Source: Erythrobacter sp. UBA2510
Lineage (GTDB): Bacteria; Pseudomonadota; Alphaproteobacteria; Sphingomonadales; Sphingomonadaceae
Length of the DNA stretch: 6,627 nucleotides
Assembly (NCBI GenBank): GCA_002341345.1
Contig: DDNW01000165.1
Span: forward strand, 15,293-21,919
Direction: 5' to 3'
In this document: one piece after another, positions 1-5,164 of the stretch
How the letters are laid out: each line of letters opens with the position of its first letter
Numbering within the stretch: position 1 is the stretch's first letter
Notes under the pieces: generated by a model
Database searches by the model: none
Seen by the model: only the letters and a program-made list of their open reading frames with translations
Told to the model about the DNA's origin: nothing
Made by a program: the position numbers and the translations under genes

Positions 1-131
1 TTGGTGCCGCGCTGACGCACGATAATGTTGCCGCCGATCACTTCCTGACCGCCGAACTTCTTCACGCCGAGACGACGACCGGCTGAATCGCGACCGTTAC
101 GCGAGCTACCGCCTGCTTTCTTATGTGCCAT
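1..131 (-). CDS. rpmA: 50S ribosomal protein L27, 5' part of gene (cut by window edge)
   Basis: The minus strand from the ATG at 131 encodes a protein beginning [16 protein letters not shown] and continuing through [11 protein letters not shown] and IIVRQRGTK, the highly conserved N-terminal half of bacterial L27. L27 is a large-subunit protein whose N-terminal tail reaches toward the peptidyl transferase centre. Only 43 codons are visible; the family is usually about 85-90 residues, so roughly half the gene lies beyond position 1. The start has a Shine-Dalgarno-like AAGGA overlapping the rplU TAA stop 12 bp upstream, which suggests translational coupling. The rplU-rpmA order is the standard bacterial arrangement. 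There is no long N-terminal leader of the kind cleaved in Firmicutes. Confidence 0.97.
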   Translation of the reverse strand, partial: MAHKKAGGSSRNGRDSAGRRLGVKKFGGQEVIGGNIIVRQRGT

Positions 132-143
132 CGTTCGTGATCC

Positions 144-641
144 TTACTTGTCTTCGGTCTTCTTGGCGGTCGGCTTCTTGGCCGGCGCCTTCTTGGCCGG
201 AGCCTTGGTCTCGCTATCCGCAGCCTTGGTCGCAGCAGCCTTCACCGGCGCGGCCTTCTGAGCCTTGGGCGCAGCCTTCTCTTCCGAGGTATCCTTCACC
301 GGAGCATCGGCAGCCTTCTTCGGCGCAGCCTTCTTGGCCGCACCTTCGCCTACGCCGACGATGCGCAGCAGGGTCATCTGCTGGCGGTGACCGGCGCGAC
401 GGCGGTAATTGTGCCGGCGACGCTTCTTGAAGACGAAGACCTTCTCGCTCTTCGCCTGGGCGATGATTTCCGCCGAGACGGTCACCTTGCTGGCATCGGC
501 CAGCTCAGCGCCCTCGCCTGCAAGCAGGACGTCACCCAGCGTGATCGTGTCGCCGGCTTCACCCGCCAGCTTCTCGACCGCGATCTTGTCTCCTTCGGCG
601 ACGCGATATTGCTTGCCGCCCGTGCGCACTACAGCGAACAT
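144..641 (-). CDS. rplU: 50S ribosomal protein L21 with Lys/Ala-rich C-terminal tail
   Basis: L21 is a 23S rRNA-binding protein of the large subunit. Residues 1-98 are a complete L21 core: the N-terminus [14 protein letters not shown], the motif [18 protein letters not shown] at about 70-87, and the ending LLRIVGVG. The start is placed at 641 because L21 proteins almost always begin MFAV/MYAV. An in-frame ATG seven codons upstream (662) would add MRTETGT, which is not family-like. A modest AACAGGA lies before the chosen start. Ordinary L21 is about 100-105 residues; this one is 165. Residues 99-165 form a low-complexity tail rich in Lys, Ala and Pro, with repeats of the PAKKAPAKK type resembling histone H1-like tails. 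The tail is probably disordered and may bind RNA, which is inference. Confidence 0.97.
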   Translation of the reverse strand: MFAVVRTGGKQYRVAEGDKIAVEKLAGEAGDTITLGDVLLAGEGAELADASKVTVSAEIIAQAKSEKVFVFKKRRRHNYRRRAGHRQQMTLLRIVGVGEGAAKKAAPKKAADAPVKDTSEEKAAPKAQKAAPVKAAATKAADSETKAPAKKAPAKKPTAKKTEDK

Positions 642-688
642 GGTTCCTGTTTCCGTTCTCATTTAGGTGTCTTCGCCTTCGGGTGACC

Positions 689-750
689 CCTAACGGCAAT
701 GACAAAAAAGGCGCCCGCAAAGGCACCTGCAAGTCGAGGGAGCCGTTAGG
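689..750. repeat. 9-bp inverted repeat flanking the rplU leader hairpin
   Basis: CCTAACGGC at 689-697 is the exact reverse complement of GCCGTTAGG at 742-750, with 44 bp between. The terminator-like hairpin at 704-728 is nested inside. If transcription of rplU starts upstream of 750, the arms could close a long-range RNA stem. If it starts near 736, as the candidate promoter implies, the right arm overlaps the -10 element and the repeat would act on DNA, for example as a protein-binding site. The sequence cannot decide between these. Confidence 0.6.
704..728 (-). terminator. Terminator-like hairpin plus U tract in the rplU leader (candidate attenuator)
   Basis: On the minus strand, AGGTGCC (728-722) pairs with GGCGCCT (715-709) in a 7-bp stem containing one G-U pair, with the 6-nt loop TTTGCG. 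It runs directly into six T residues (709-704, the first shared with the stem). This is the form of an intrinsic terminator. No minus-strand gene lies just upstream, because the neighbour on that side is on the plus strand. The hairpin therefore sits between the candidate rplU promoter and its start codon, as a transcription attenuator would. Regulation by L21 or another factor is inference. Confidence 0.5.
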
Positions 751-771
751 CCAAGCCTGAAAGCCTGTCAA
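743..771 (-). promoter_or_regulatory. Candidate sigma70-type promoter of rplU-rpmA
   Basis: The minus strand has a perfect -35 hexamer TTGACA (771-766), then 17 bp, then TAACGG (748-743) at the -10 position. The -35 match is strong. The -10 is poor against TATAAT but contains CTAA, close to the relaxed -10 elements of some alphaproteobacteria. Predicted initiation is near 736, giving a leader of about 95 nt that contains the hairpin at 704-728. Confidence 0.45.
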
Positions 772-855
772 CCGGGCTTTGCTGGGCATCTGCCGACAAT
801 CGAATGTCTTGCGCCTCCTGTGGCAATCGCGTGCAATCCGGTTCTGGAAAGCTGG

Positions 856-878
856 CTCTCCTCCCGCTAAGGGAGAGG
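856..878 (+). promoter_or_regulatory. Hairpin containing the ribosome binding site of the lipoprotein gene
   Basis: CTCCC (861-865) and GGGAG (871-875) form a perfect 5-bp stem with loop GCTAA. It can be extended past a bulge by CTCT (856-859) against AGAGG. The right arm is the purine-rich GGGAGAGG that acts as the Shine-Dalgarno sequence of the GTG start at 880, so the hairpin could mask the ribosome binding site. Confidence 0.4.
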
Positions 879-879
879 T

Positions 880-1392
880 GTGAGTAAGGCAGACATTAGC
901 AGGGCGGCGGTGCTGGCAGTGGTTCTGCTGGCAAGTGGCTGCGCCAGCGCGCAGGGCGACTACCCGAGCCTTGCCGTGCGCGAGAACGAGCGTGTGACCG
1001 GCTCGCTCGACGCGCCCACGGCCCCGCCCTTCGTCCCTGCTCCCGCGACCCCGGCCACGCTCGAATCGCTCGGCGAACTGACCGCGACCGCATCTATGGC
1101 GCATCAGGCTTTCCTTGCCGAGGCGAACGCAGTGACGCCTGTGGTCTCACGCGCCAGCGGCAGCGCGGTCGGCAGCGACGCCTGGGCGCAGGCCCAGGTT
1201 GCCATTGCCGGGCTCGAATCGCGACGCAGCGTGGCGATGATTGCGCTGGCCGATATCGACCGGCTTTATGTCGATGCGGTGACCAATGGCAGTGAGGCCG
1301 GTCAGATCGCGGATTCGCGCGCAATCGTGTCGAACCAGATCGGCGAGCAGGATGCGCAGATCGCCGCACTGCTGGGGAGACTGACACAATGA
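880..1392 (+). CDS. Small putative lipoprotein of unknown function
   Basis: 170 residues with a GTG start preceded by GGGAGAGG. The N-terminus (about 1-20) is a signal peptide: charged MSKADISR, a hydrophobic AAVLAVVLLA, then the lipobox-like ASGC with the lipidated cysteine at 21. Residue 22 is Ala rather than Asp, so sorting to the outer membrane is expected. The mature protein starts with a polar stretch containing YPSLAVRENERVTGS (28-42) and a Pro/Ala-rich linker (45-60). The rest (about 61-168) is Ala-rich and probably helical, with no catalytic motif that I recognise. The gene ends 10 bp before the FNR-type regulator on the same strand, so the two are probably cotranscribed. YPSLAxR-type lipoproteins are familiar to me from sphingomonads, but I cannot name a function. 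Confidence 0.85.
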   Translation: MSKADISRAAVLAVVLLASGCASAQGDYPSLAVRENERVTGSLDAPTAPPFVPAPATPATLESLGELTATASMAHQAFLAEANAVTPVVSRASGSAVGSDAWAQAQVAIAGLESRRSVAMIALADIDRLYVDAVTNGSEAGQIADSRAIVSNQIGEQDAQIAALLGRLTQ

Positions 1393-1402
1393 GAATGGCC
1401 CG

Positions 1403-2086
1403 ATGACGCTCGCGTGTGCGACATGCCCAGTCCGCGAACGGGCCGCCTGTTCGGTCCTGACCGACGAAGAACGCGTCGAAGTCGCACGCGCAGGTCGTAC
1501 CCGCCACCTTAAGCGGGGCGACATGCTGTTTGCCGCCGGGGACGAGCAGGCCGCCTGCGCCACGCTGGTCAGCGGCGCGCTGAAAGTCACGAGTTATGAC
1601 GAAGACGGCAACGAACGCATCCTTGCCCTCGTCCACCCGGCCGGTTTTATCGGCGAGCTGTTCGCGCCCTTCTCGACCTTCGACGTCGTTGCGCTGACCG
1701 ACAGCGAGCTGTGCGTCTTCGCCAAGTCCGACATGTCGAACGCGCTGCGCGACTTTCCGCAGCTGACCCGTGCGCTGCTCCAACGTTCCGAGGAGGATCT
1801 GCATCGCAGTCGCGAATTGCTGGCGCTGGGCAGCCGCACCTCGGCCACCGACCGTGTCGGCGCGCTGATCCTGGCCATGGCAGAGGCGGCGAGCTCTTCG
1901 CCTTGCCACCCAGCCGAGAGTTTCGACTTGCCGATCACGCGCGGCGAGATCGCCAATATGCTCGGCCTGACAATCGAAACGGTCAGTCGATCTATCACGA
2001 GACTGGAGCGCAGCGGCGCGATCGAGAGAAAAGGCGCGCGCGGGATCGTGGTTCTCGACCCCGCGCGCCTAGGGCGTCAGGACTGA
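1403..2086 (+). CDS. CRP/FNR-family oxygen-responsive regulator (FnrL/FnrN type)
   Basis: 227 residues. Cysteines 5, 8 and 16 form C-x2-C-x7-C, the spacing known for alphaproteobacterial FnrL/FnrN proteins. Cys104, in SELCVFAKSD, aligns with the fourth ligand of E. coli FNR (Cys122). Together they suggest an oxygen-labile 4Fe-4S cluster. Residues about 30-110 form the cyclic-nucleotide-binding-like beta barrel with GFIGELF (81-87). About 112-145 is the dimerisation helix. The winged helix at 178-215 contains ITRGEIANMLGLT and the recognition helix ETVSR (192-196), matching the FNR ExxSR signature that reads TTGA half-sites. The ATG at 1403 has only a weak upstream GAGAA, and coupling to the lipoprotein gene is likely. 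When anaerobic it should dimerise and act mainly as an activator. A matching box lies upstream of the convergent neighbour. Which Fnr subgroup it belongs to is not resolved. Confidence 0.93.
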   Translation: MTLACATCPVRERAACSVLTDEERVEVARAGRTRHLKRGDMLFAAGDEQAACATLVSGALKVTSYDEDGNERILALVHPAGFIGELFAPFSTFDVVALTDSELCVFAKSDMSNALRDFPQLTRALLQRSEEDLHRSRELLALGSRTSATDRVGALILAMAEAASSSPCHPAESFDLPITRGEIANMLGLTIETVSRSITRLERSGAIERKGARGIVVLDPARLGRQD

Positions 2087-2108
2087 GGCCGGGTCGCAGC
2101 GGGCCTCA
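2084..2108. terminator. Hairpin at convergent gene ends, containing both stop codons
   Basis: TGAGGCC (2084-2090) pairs with GGCCTCA (2102-2108), a perfect 7-bp stem with an 11-nt loop. The TGA stop of the FNR gene starts the left arm, and the stop of the opposing membrane-protein gene (TCA on the plus strand) ends the right arm. Neither strand has a T tract, so it is not a classical intrinsic terminator. It may still separate the convergent transcripts or protect their 3' ends. Confidence 0.4.
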
Positions 2109-2540
2109 TCTGACTATGGCGGCGATGGTCACGACCGCCACCCCCCACACGAGGATCAGGACAGGGAGTATCAGGACCTGTACGGTAGCCTGAGCGGCAG
2201 TAGTATGCCCTGTCAGCGTGTGGATTCCTTGATTGCTGAACTTTGCCATGCCCAGCGCCTTGCTATCTGTGTCCGGCGAGAGCCGGGTCCAGATCGTCGG
2301 GACACCGAAGCCTGCGACGATGGCAACGACGAAAAGCGCCATGGGAAGAATCAGGCCGGGGGTGGAAAAGCCAACGCTCATGATGGCGAGAAACCCGAGA
2401 AAACATGCCACAGTCCACCCATAGAGCGCGCGCGGCAGTTCGAATGTACGATCAACCGGGGGCTGACTGAATTCGGCAGTCGGCGTCGCATGGATCGTGG
2501 CGCGTTCCGCAATCCGTTCCCGGGTGAGTTTTTCGACCAT
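2106..2540 (-). CDS. Unknown three-helix membrane protein, probable FNR target
   Basis: 144 residues with an excellent ribosome binding site, GGAGG 6 nt before the ATG at 2540. The N-terminus (1-35) is soluble and charged, beginning MVEKLTRERIAERATIHATP. Hydrophobic segments lie at about 39-58 (YGWTVACFLGFLAIMSV), 62-84 and 119-142 (VQVLILPVLILVWGVAVVTI). The loop at 85-118 is polar. There are no conserved His, Cys or other obvious cofactor ligands and no enzyme motif, so I give no function. I recall similar hypothetical proteins from sphingomonads. The gene follows moaE on the same strand after 93 bp, but a perfect FNR-type dyad in that gap suggests its own oxygen-controlled promoter. Its 3' end nearly meets that of the FNR gene, with 19 bp between. 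Confidence 0.85.
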   Translation of the reverse strand: MVEKLTRERIAERATIHATPTAEFSQPPVDRTFELPRALYGWTVACFLGFLAIMSVGFSTPGLILPMALFVVAIVAGFGVPTIWTRLSPDTDSKALGMAKFSNQGIHTLTGHTTAAQATVQVLILPVLILVWGVAVVTIAAIVR

Positions 2541-2594
2541 CTGAAACCTCCATCAATGTTGTGATGAAGTTGCCCACCGATGGCCCAGCGCGCC

Positions 2595-2608
2595 TTGACC
2601 TGAGTCAA
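2595..2608 (-). promoter_or_regulatory. FNR/FixK-type operator TTGACCTGAGTCAA
   Basis: The 14-bp sequence is TTGAC-CTGA-GTCAA: perfect 5-bp half-sites with a 4-bp centre, fitting the CRP/FNR-family consensus TTGA-N6-TCAA. It lies 54 bp upstream of the ATG of the minus-strand membrane-protein gene. A class II site centred at -41.5 would put the transcription start near 2560, leaving about 20 nt of leader with the GGAGG site. No convincing -10 is visible there, which is common at activator-dependent promoters. A second small dyad, CCTGA-GTCAA-TCAGG (2599-2613), overlaps it. The FNR-type gene 500 bp away is the obvious candidate to bind it, which is inference. Confidence 0.72.
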
Positions 2609-2633
2609 TCAGGGTCGATTTTGTGAATCGGCT

Positions 2634-3080
2634 TTATTTCCAGCGCGCGAGATCGCGATGGTCGTCGGCGCGCGGTTCGATCCAGCGCCACGTGCCGCCG
2701 CGCTGCTCGCGCTTCCAGAACCATGCATCGGATTTGAGGTGGTCCATGCAGAAATCGACCGCGTCGATTGCCCCGCGCCGGTGTTCGGCACAGGCGGAAA
2801 CAAGCACGATCGGTTCGCCGGGATGCATCTTGCCGGTGCGGTGGACCATCAGCAGGCCCATCAGACCGAAGCGCGCGACCGCCTCGCTCGCGAGCGCCTC
2901 CATGCCGGGCAGCGTCATCGGGGCGTAATGCATCAGTTCGAGCGCCTCGACATCGGCCTCGCCGCGGACCTCGCCGACAAAGGTACAGACTCCGCCCAGC
3001 CCGGGATGCGCATTGGTGAACGGGCCGACGAGCGCGCCGGGATTGAACGGTGTATCGAGCAGGCGGACGGTGACCGCCAT
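2634..3080 (-). CDS. moaE: Molybdopterin synthase catalytic subunit MoaE
   Basis: MoaE with MoaD converts cyclic pyranopterin monophosphate to molybdopterin by inserting two sulfurs in the cytoplasm. The 148-residue length fits the family. Visible marks are GGVCTFVGEVR (29-39), the HYAPM segment (51-55), the AEHRRGA motif (98-104) and HLKSDAWFWKRE (114-125). Lys116 and Lys123 have the same 7-residue spacing as the E. coli catalytic pair Lys119/Lys126. The start at 3080 gives MAVTVRLLDTPFNPG and has GGGAGG 5 nt upstream. An in-frame ATG 15 codons earlier lies inside moaD and is rejected. The gap to the moaD stop is 1 bp, so translation is probably coupled. Confidence 0.96.
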   Translation of the reverse strand: MAVTVRLLDTPFNPGALVGPFTNAHPGLGGVCTFVGEVRGEADVEALELMHYAPMTLPGMEALASEAVARFGLMGLLMVHRTGKMHPGEPIVLVSACAEHRRGAIDAVDFCMDHLKSDAWFWKREQRGGTWRWIEPRADDHRDLARWK

Positions 3081-3081
3081 G

Positions 3082-3324
3082 TCAGCCTCCCGAAACGGGC
3101 GGAAGGAGCGCCACTTCGTCGCCATCCGCTGCGCTGAGTGCCGTCTTGTCGCTCAGCAGCGTGCCATTGACCGCGATTCGCGTACGCTCGCCCGCGACCG
3201 CTTCGGCCAGCGGATCAGACAGCGTGGCGAGCAGGCCGTCCCAGTCCAGCGGTCCGGCTATGTCGCGCTCGTCCGTACCAGCGAGGTCGGCCAGCTTGCC
3301 GAGAAAGACCACGCGCACGGCCAT
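3082..3324 (-). CDS. moaD: Molybdopterin synthase sulfur-carrier subunit MoaD
   Basis: 80 residues with a ubiquitin-like fold predicted from length and pattern: MAVRVVFLGKLADLAG at the start, VNGTLLSDKTAL in the middle, and the ending DEVALLPPVSGG. The C-terminal Gly-Gly is the family hallmark. It is adenylated by MoeB and converted to a thiocarboxylate that donates sulfur in the MoaE active site. No moeB is present in this window. The start is 2 bp after the moaA stop (TGA-GC-ATG) with little Shine-Dalgarno sequence, so it probably depends on ribosomes finishing moaA. The order moaA-moaD-moaE without moaC between them differs from the E. coli moaABCDE cluster. Confidence 0.96.
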   Translation of the reverse strand: MAVRVVFLGKLADLAGTDERDIAGPLDWDGLLATLSDPLAEAVAGERTRIAVNGTLLSDKTALSAADGDEVALLPPVSGG

Positions 3325-3326
3325 GC

Positions 3327-4331
3327 TCAGCCGCCGGTCACCGACATATGGCGCGGCTGTGCCGGCGCAGCGCCCCGGGCGATCTCGAAATGATGGCGTT
3401 CGGGCTTGATCCGCATCGCTTCGTCCAACGCCTCTGCCAGCCGTGCGTCAGGATCATCCGAGCGCAGCGCGGCGCGCAGATCGACCTGTTCGGAACCGCC
3501 AAGGCAGGCAAAGAGCTGGCCGGTCGCGGTCACGCGGATCCGGTTGCAAAAGGCGCAGAAATTGCCGGTCAGCGGGGTGATGAAGCCCAGCCGCCCGCCT
3601 GTTTCGGCCACGCGGACATAGCGCGAGGGGCCGCCGGTCGAATAATCCAGCGGCTCGAGCGTCCACATCGTCTCCAGCCGGTCGCGGATGATCGGCAACG
3701 GCAGATAATGATCGACCCGCTCGCCATCGACCTCGCCCAGCGGCATCGCCTCGATCAGCGTCATGTCGTGGCCCTGAGCGTGCGCCCAGGCGACGAGGTC
3801 GGGGATTTCGTTCTCGTTCAGGCCCTTGAGGGCCACCGTGTTGAGCTTGACCTTAAGGCCCGCTGCCTTCGCCGCCGCAATTCCGTCGAGCACGTCGGAC
3901 AAGCGGTCGCGGCGCGAAAGCTGCTCGAACAAGGCCGCATCGCGCGTGTCGAGCGAGACGTTGATCCGTTGCACACCCGCTGCCGCGAGGGGTTCGGCAA
4001 AGCGGGTAAGCTGGGTGCCGTTGGTGGTGAGCGTCAGCTCCTCCAGCCCATCACCCAGTTTGCGTCCCAGCGCCAGTACCAGCTCGATCATGTCGCGGCG
4101 GACCAGCGGCTCGCCGCCAGTCAGGCGAATCTTGGTGATGCCACGGTCGATGAAGGCGAGCGCCAGCCGGTGCATCTCCTCGAGGCTCAGGACCTCCTTC
4201 TTCGGCAGGAACTGCATCATTTCGGGCATGCAATAGCTGCACCGCAAATCGCAGCGATCGGTCACCGACAGGCGCAGGTAGGTGATCCGGCGCTGGAAGG
4301 CATCGACAAGGGGGGCGGTGTTCGCGGACAT
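3327..4331 (-). CDS. moaA: GTP 3',8-cyclase MoaA (radical SAM)
   Basis: MoaA catalyses the first Moco step: radical conversion of GTP to 3',8-cyclo-7,8-dihydro-GTP, which MoaC then processes. The 334-residue protein has both expected 4Fe-4S sites. The N-terminal radical-SAM cluster is C27-x3-C31-x2-C34 (TDRCDLRCSYCMPE). The C-terminal substrate-binding cluster is C259-x2-C262-x13-C276 (NFCAFCNRIRVTA, then LFACLGG). TGGEP (71-75) is the SAM-binding motif, and the protein ends in the conserved Gly-Gly (333-334) needed for activity in characterised MoaA. The start at 4331 (MSANTAPLVDAFQRRITYLRLS) fits the family. The frame stays open 62 codons upstream, but that stretch overlaps the preceding gene and looks noncoding. 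It is 11 bp downstream of the SDR-like gene, with a weak ribosome binding site. Confidence 0.97.
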   Translation of the reverse strand: MSANTAPLVDAFQRRITYLRLSVTDRCDLRCSYCMPEMMQFLPKKEVLSLEEMHRLALAFIDRGITKIRLTGGEPLVRRDMIELVLALGRKLGDGLEELTLTTNGTQLTRFAEPLAAAGVQRINVSLDTRDAALFEQLSRRDRLSDVLDGIAAAKAAGLKVKLNTVALKGLNENEIPDLVAWAHAQGHDMTLIEAMPLGEVDGERVDHYLPLPIIRDRLETMWTLEPLDYSTGGPSRYVRVAETGGRLGFITPLTGNFCAFCNRIRVTATGQLFACLGGSEQVDLRAALRSDDPDARLAEALDEAMRIKPERHHFEIARGAAPAQPRHMSVTGG

Positions 4332-4342
4332 CGGCAGACAAC

Positions 4343-4678
4343 CTAGCCTGTTTCGCTGACGTTTGCAGCCACTTCGAACACCTGTCCGGTCACGCCCGGT
4401 GCGCTGGCCAGATAATCGCCAACCTGCGCAATCTTCGCACGGTCGCCACCGACGATCGCATTGACCCGCACCGGCGCAGCTTCGCGGGCAAGCCCCTGTA
4501 CCGCGGCCAGCCGCCATGCGTCATGCGTATGGTCGGCAGGGGCGAAGAGGAGGCGGACTTCCTGCGTCTCCGCAAGCGCCGCACGAATGCCAGGCAGGGT
4601 ACGCTCGTGGAAACGGGCCGCTGCGTCGAGCGGGCCGGGGGGCAGATCGCCGAGATCGACGATCAGCGGCGTGCTCAC
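4343..4678 (-). CDS. Short SDR-like protein lacking the catalytic residues, between folB and moaA
   Basis: 111 residues with a GTG start that overlaps the folB stop in a GTGA tetranucleotide, a strong sign of a real coupled gene. The C-terminal half resembles the end of short-chain dehydrogenases: LAREAAPVRVNAIVGGD (63-79) parallels LARELAP-RVRVNAIAPG, and PGVTGQVFEV (94-103) parallels the YVTGQVLxVDGG ending. The N-terminal half of a normal SDR (about 250 residues, with TGxxxGIG for NAD(P)) is absent. The YxxxK catalytic positions fall in PADHTHDAWR (47-56), where I see no Tyr or Lys. It therefore looks like a stable SDR-derived non-enzyme, possibly binding a pterin or partner protein; that role is inference. 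FolM-type pteridine reductases are SDRs of the same pathway, which may hint at ancestry. I recall such genes annotated only as 'Rossmann fold domain-containing'. Confidence 0.8.
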   Translation of the reverse strand: MSTPLIVDLGDLPPGPLDAAARFHERTLPGIRAALAETQEVRLLFAPADHTHDAWRLAAVQGLAREAAPVRVNAIVGGDRAKIAQVGDYLASAPGVTGQVFEVAANVSETG

Positions 4679-5043
4679 TGCCGCTCGCGCGTCATGGTAA
4701 TGCCGATGCTCTCGCCCGCTTCGGACAGCGCCAGCTTGATAATCTTCACACAGACCTCCTGGACGCGCTCGTCCTGCAGGAACAGTGTCTCGCAGATGTG
4801 GTCGGCGACCGATTCGATCAGCTTGAAATGGGTGTCGCCAAGGCTTTCGGAGCAAGCGAACTTCAGGTCCATATAGTTCTTGCTCTCCGACAGCGGCGTG
4901 TCGGGATCGTAATGCGGGGCGATCTTGAGCTTAGCGCTTACCGTGAAGGCCAGCTTCTGCGGCTTGCCCGTCTCTTCGGAATAGATGCCGGTATAGACAT
5001 CGTGCACGAAGTCGGCGAGTTCGAGGTAGAGGCTGTCGGCCAT
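4675..5043 (-). CDS. folB: Dihydroneopterin aldolase FolB
   Basis: FolB cleaves 7,8-dihydroneopterin to 6-hydroxymethyl-7,8-dihydropterin and glycolaldehyde in folate synthesis. The 122-residue protein matches the family length. It shows VYTGIYSEETGKPQKL (16-31), whose acidic residues correspond to the Glu22 region of E. coli FolB, and THFKLIESVADHI (71-83), with Glu77 at the pterin-binding position. Lys103, in VKIIKLALSEAG, aligns with catalytic Lys98. The start at 5043 (MADSLYLELADF) is family-like. An ATG at 5064 would add MPCHGPP and cannot be excluded, since neither has a clear ribosome binding site. It is the first gene of the operon and diverges from the DUF1499 gene across about 120 bp. 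Confidence 0.93.
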   Translation of the reverse strand: MADSLYLELADFVHDVYTGIYSEETGKPQKLAFTVSAKLKIAPHYDPDTPLSESKNYMDLKFACSESLGDTHFKLIESVADHICETLFLQDERVQEVCVKIIKLALSEAGESIGITMTRERQ

Positions 5044-5055
5044 GGGCGGCCCATG
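5041..5055. repeat. 15-bp palindrome over the folB start codon
   Basis: CATGGGC (5041-5047) and GCCCATG (5049-5055) are exact inverted repeats around one central base, so the folB ATG lies in one arm. As RNA it could form at most a 5-bp stem with a 5-nt loop, enough to partly hide the start codon. Regulation is unproven. Confidence 0.3.
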
Positions 5056-5164
5056 ACAGGGCATGCGCGCAGTGGCAAGCATGCTCGTGAACGGCCACGA
5101 TTGGACGCGCGGTTGACCTGAAGCGGCAAGTATGGCCACCTCTTCTCAACAGGGGAGCAAAGAC

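Noticed and set aside
125..686. Several plus-strand frames opposite rplU.
   Set aside because: They are antisense to an unmistakable L21, and their Ser/Pro-rich translations are mirrors of the Lys/Ala codons.
809..826. Dyad TTGC-N10-GCAA upstream of the lipoprotein gene as a possible FNR site.
   Set aside because: The half-sites are separated by 12 bp between TTG and CAA instead of the 8 required for CRP/FNR proteins.
2032..2070. 9-bp GC-rich inverted repeat (AGGCGCGCG / CGCGCGCCT) near the end of the FNR gene.
   Set aside because: It is inside conserved coding sequence, is composed of CG repeats likely by chance in this composition, has a 21-nt loop and no T tract.
2616..2630. Small hairpin CGATT-TTGTG-AATCG after moaE as an operon terminator.
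   Set aside because: It has a weak 5-bp AT-containing stem without a T tract, so termination after moaE is not supported by it.
3348..4346. Long plus-strand open frame opposite moaA (332 codons).
   Set aside because: It lies fully antisense to a clear MoaA with both iron-sulfur motifs. The translation is His/Gln/Arg-rich with no family match, as expected for the mirror frame of a GC-rich gene.
4332..4517. Upstream extension of moaA by 62 codons.
   Set aside because: It overlaps the SDR-like gene in another frame, and the Cys/Arg/Gly-rich sequence has no resemblance to MoaA N-termini.
5061..5084. Two GCATGC copies upstream of folB as a possible operator.
   Set aside because: Each is a 6-bp self-palindrome and could occur by chance. 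The 12-nt separation has no recognised regulator pattern.
5113..5136. TTGACC followed by TATGGC as a promoter for the DUF1499 gene.
   Set aside because: The spacer is only 12 bp and the -10 match is weak. A promoter must lie in 5044-5164, but I cannot place it with confidence.
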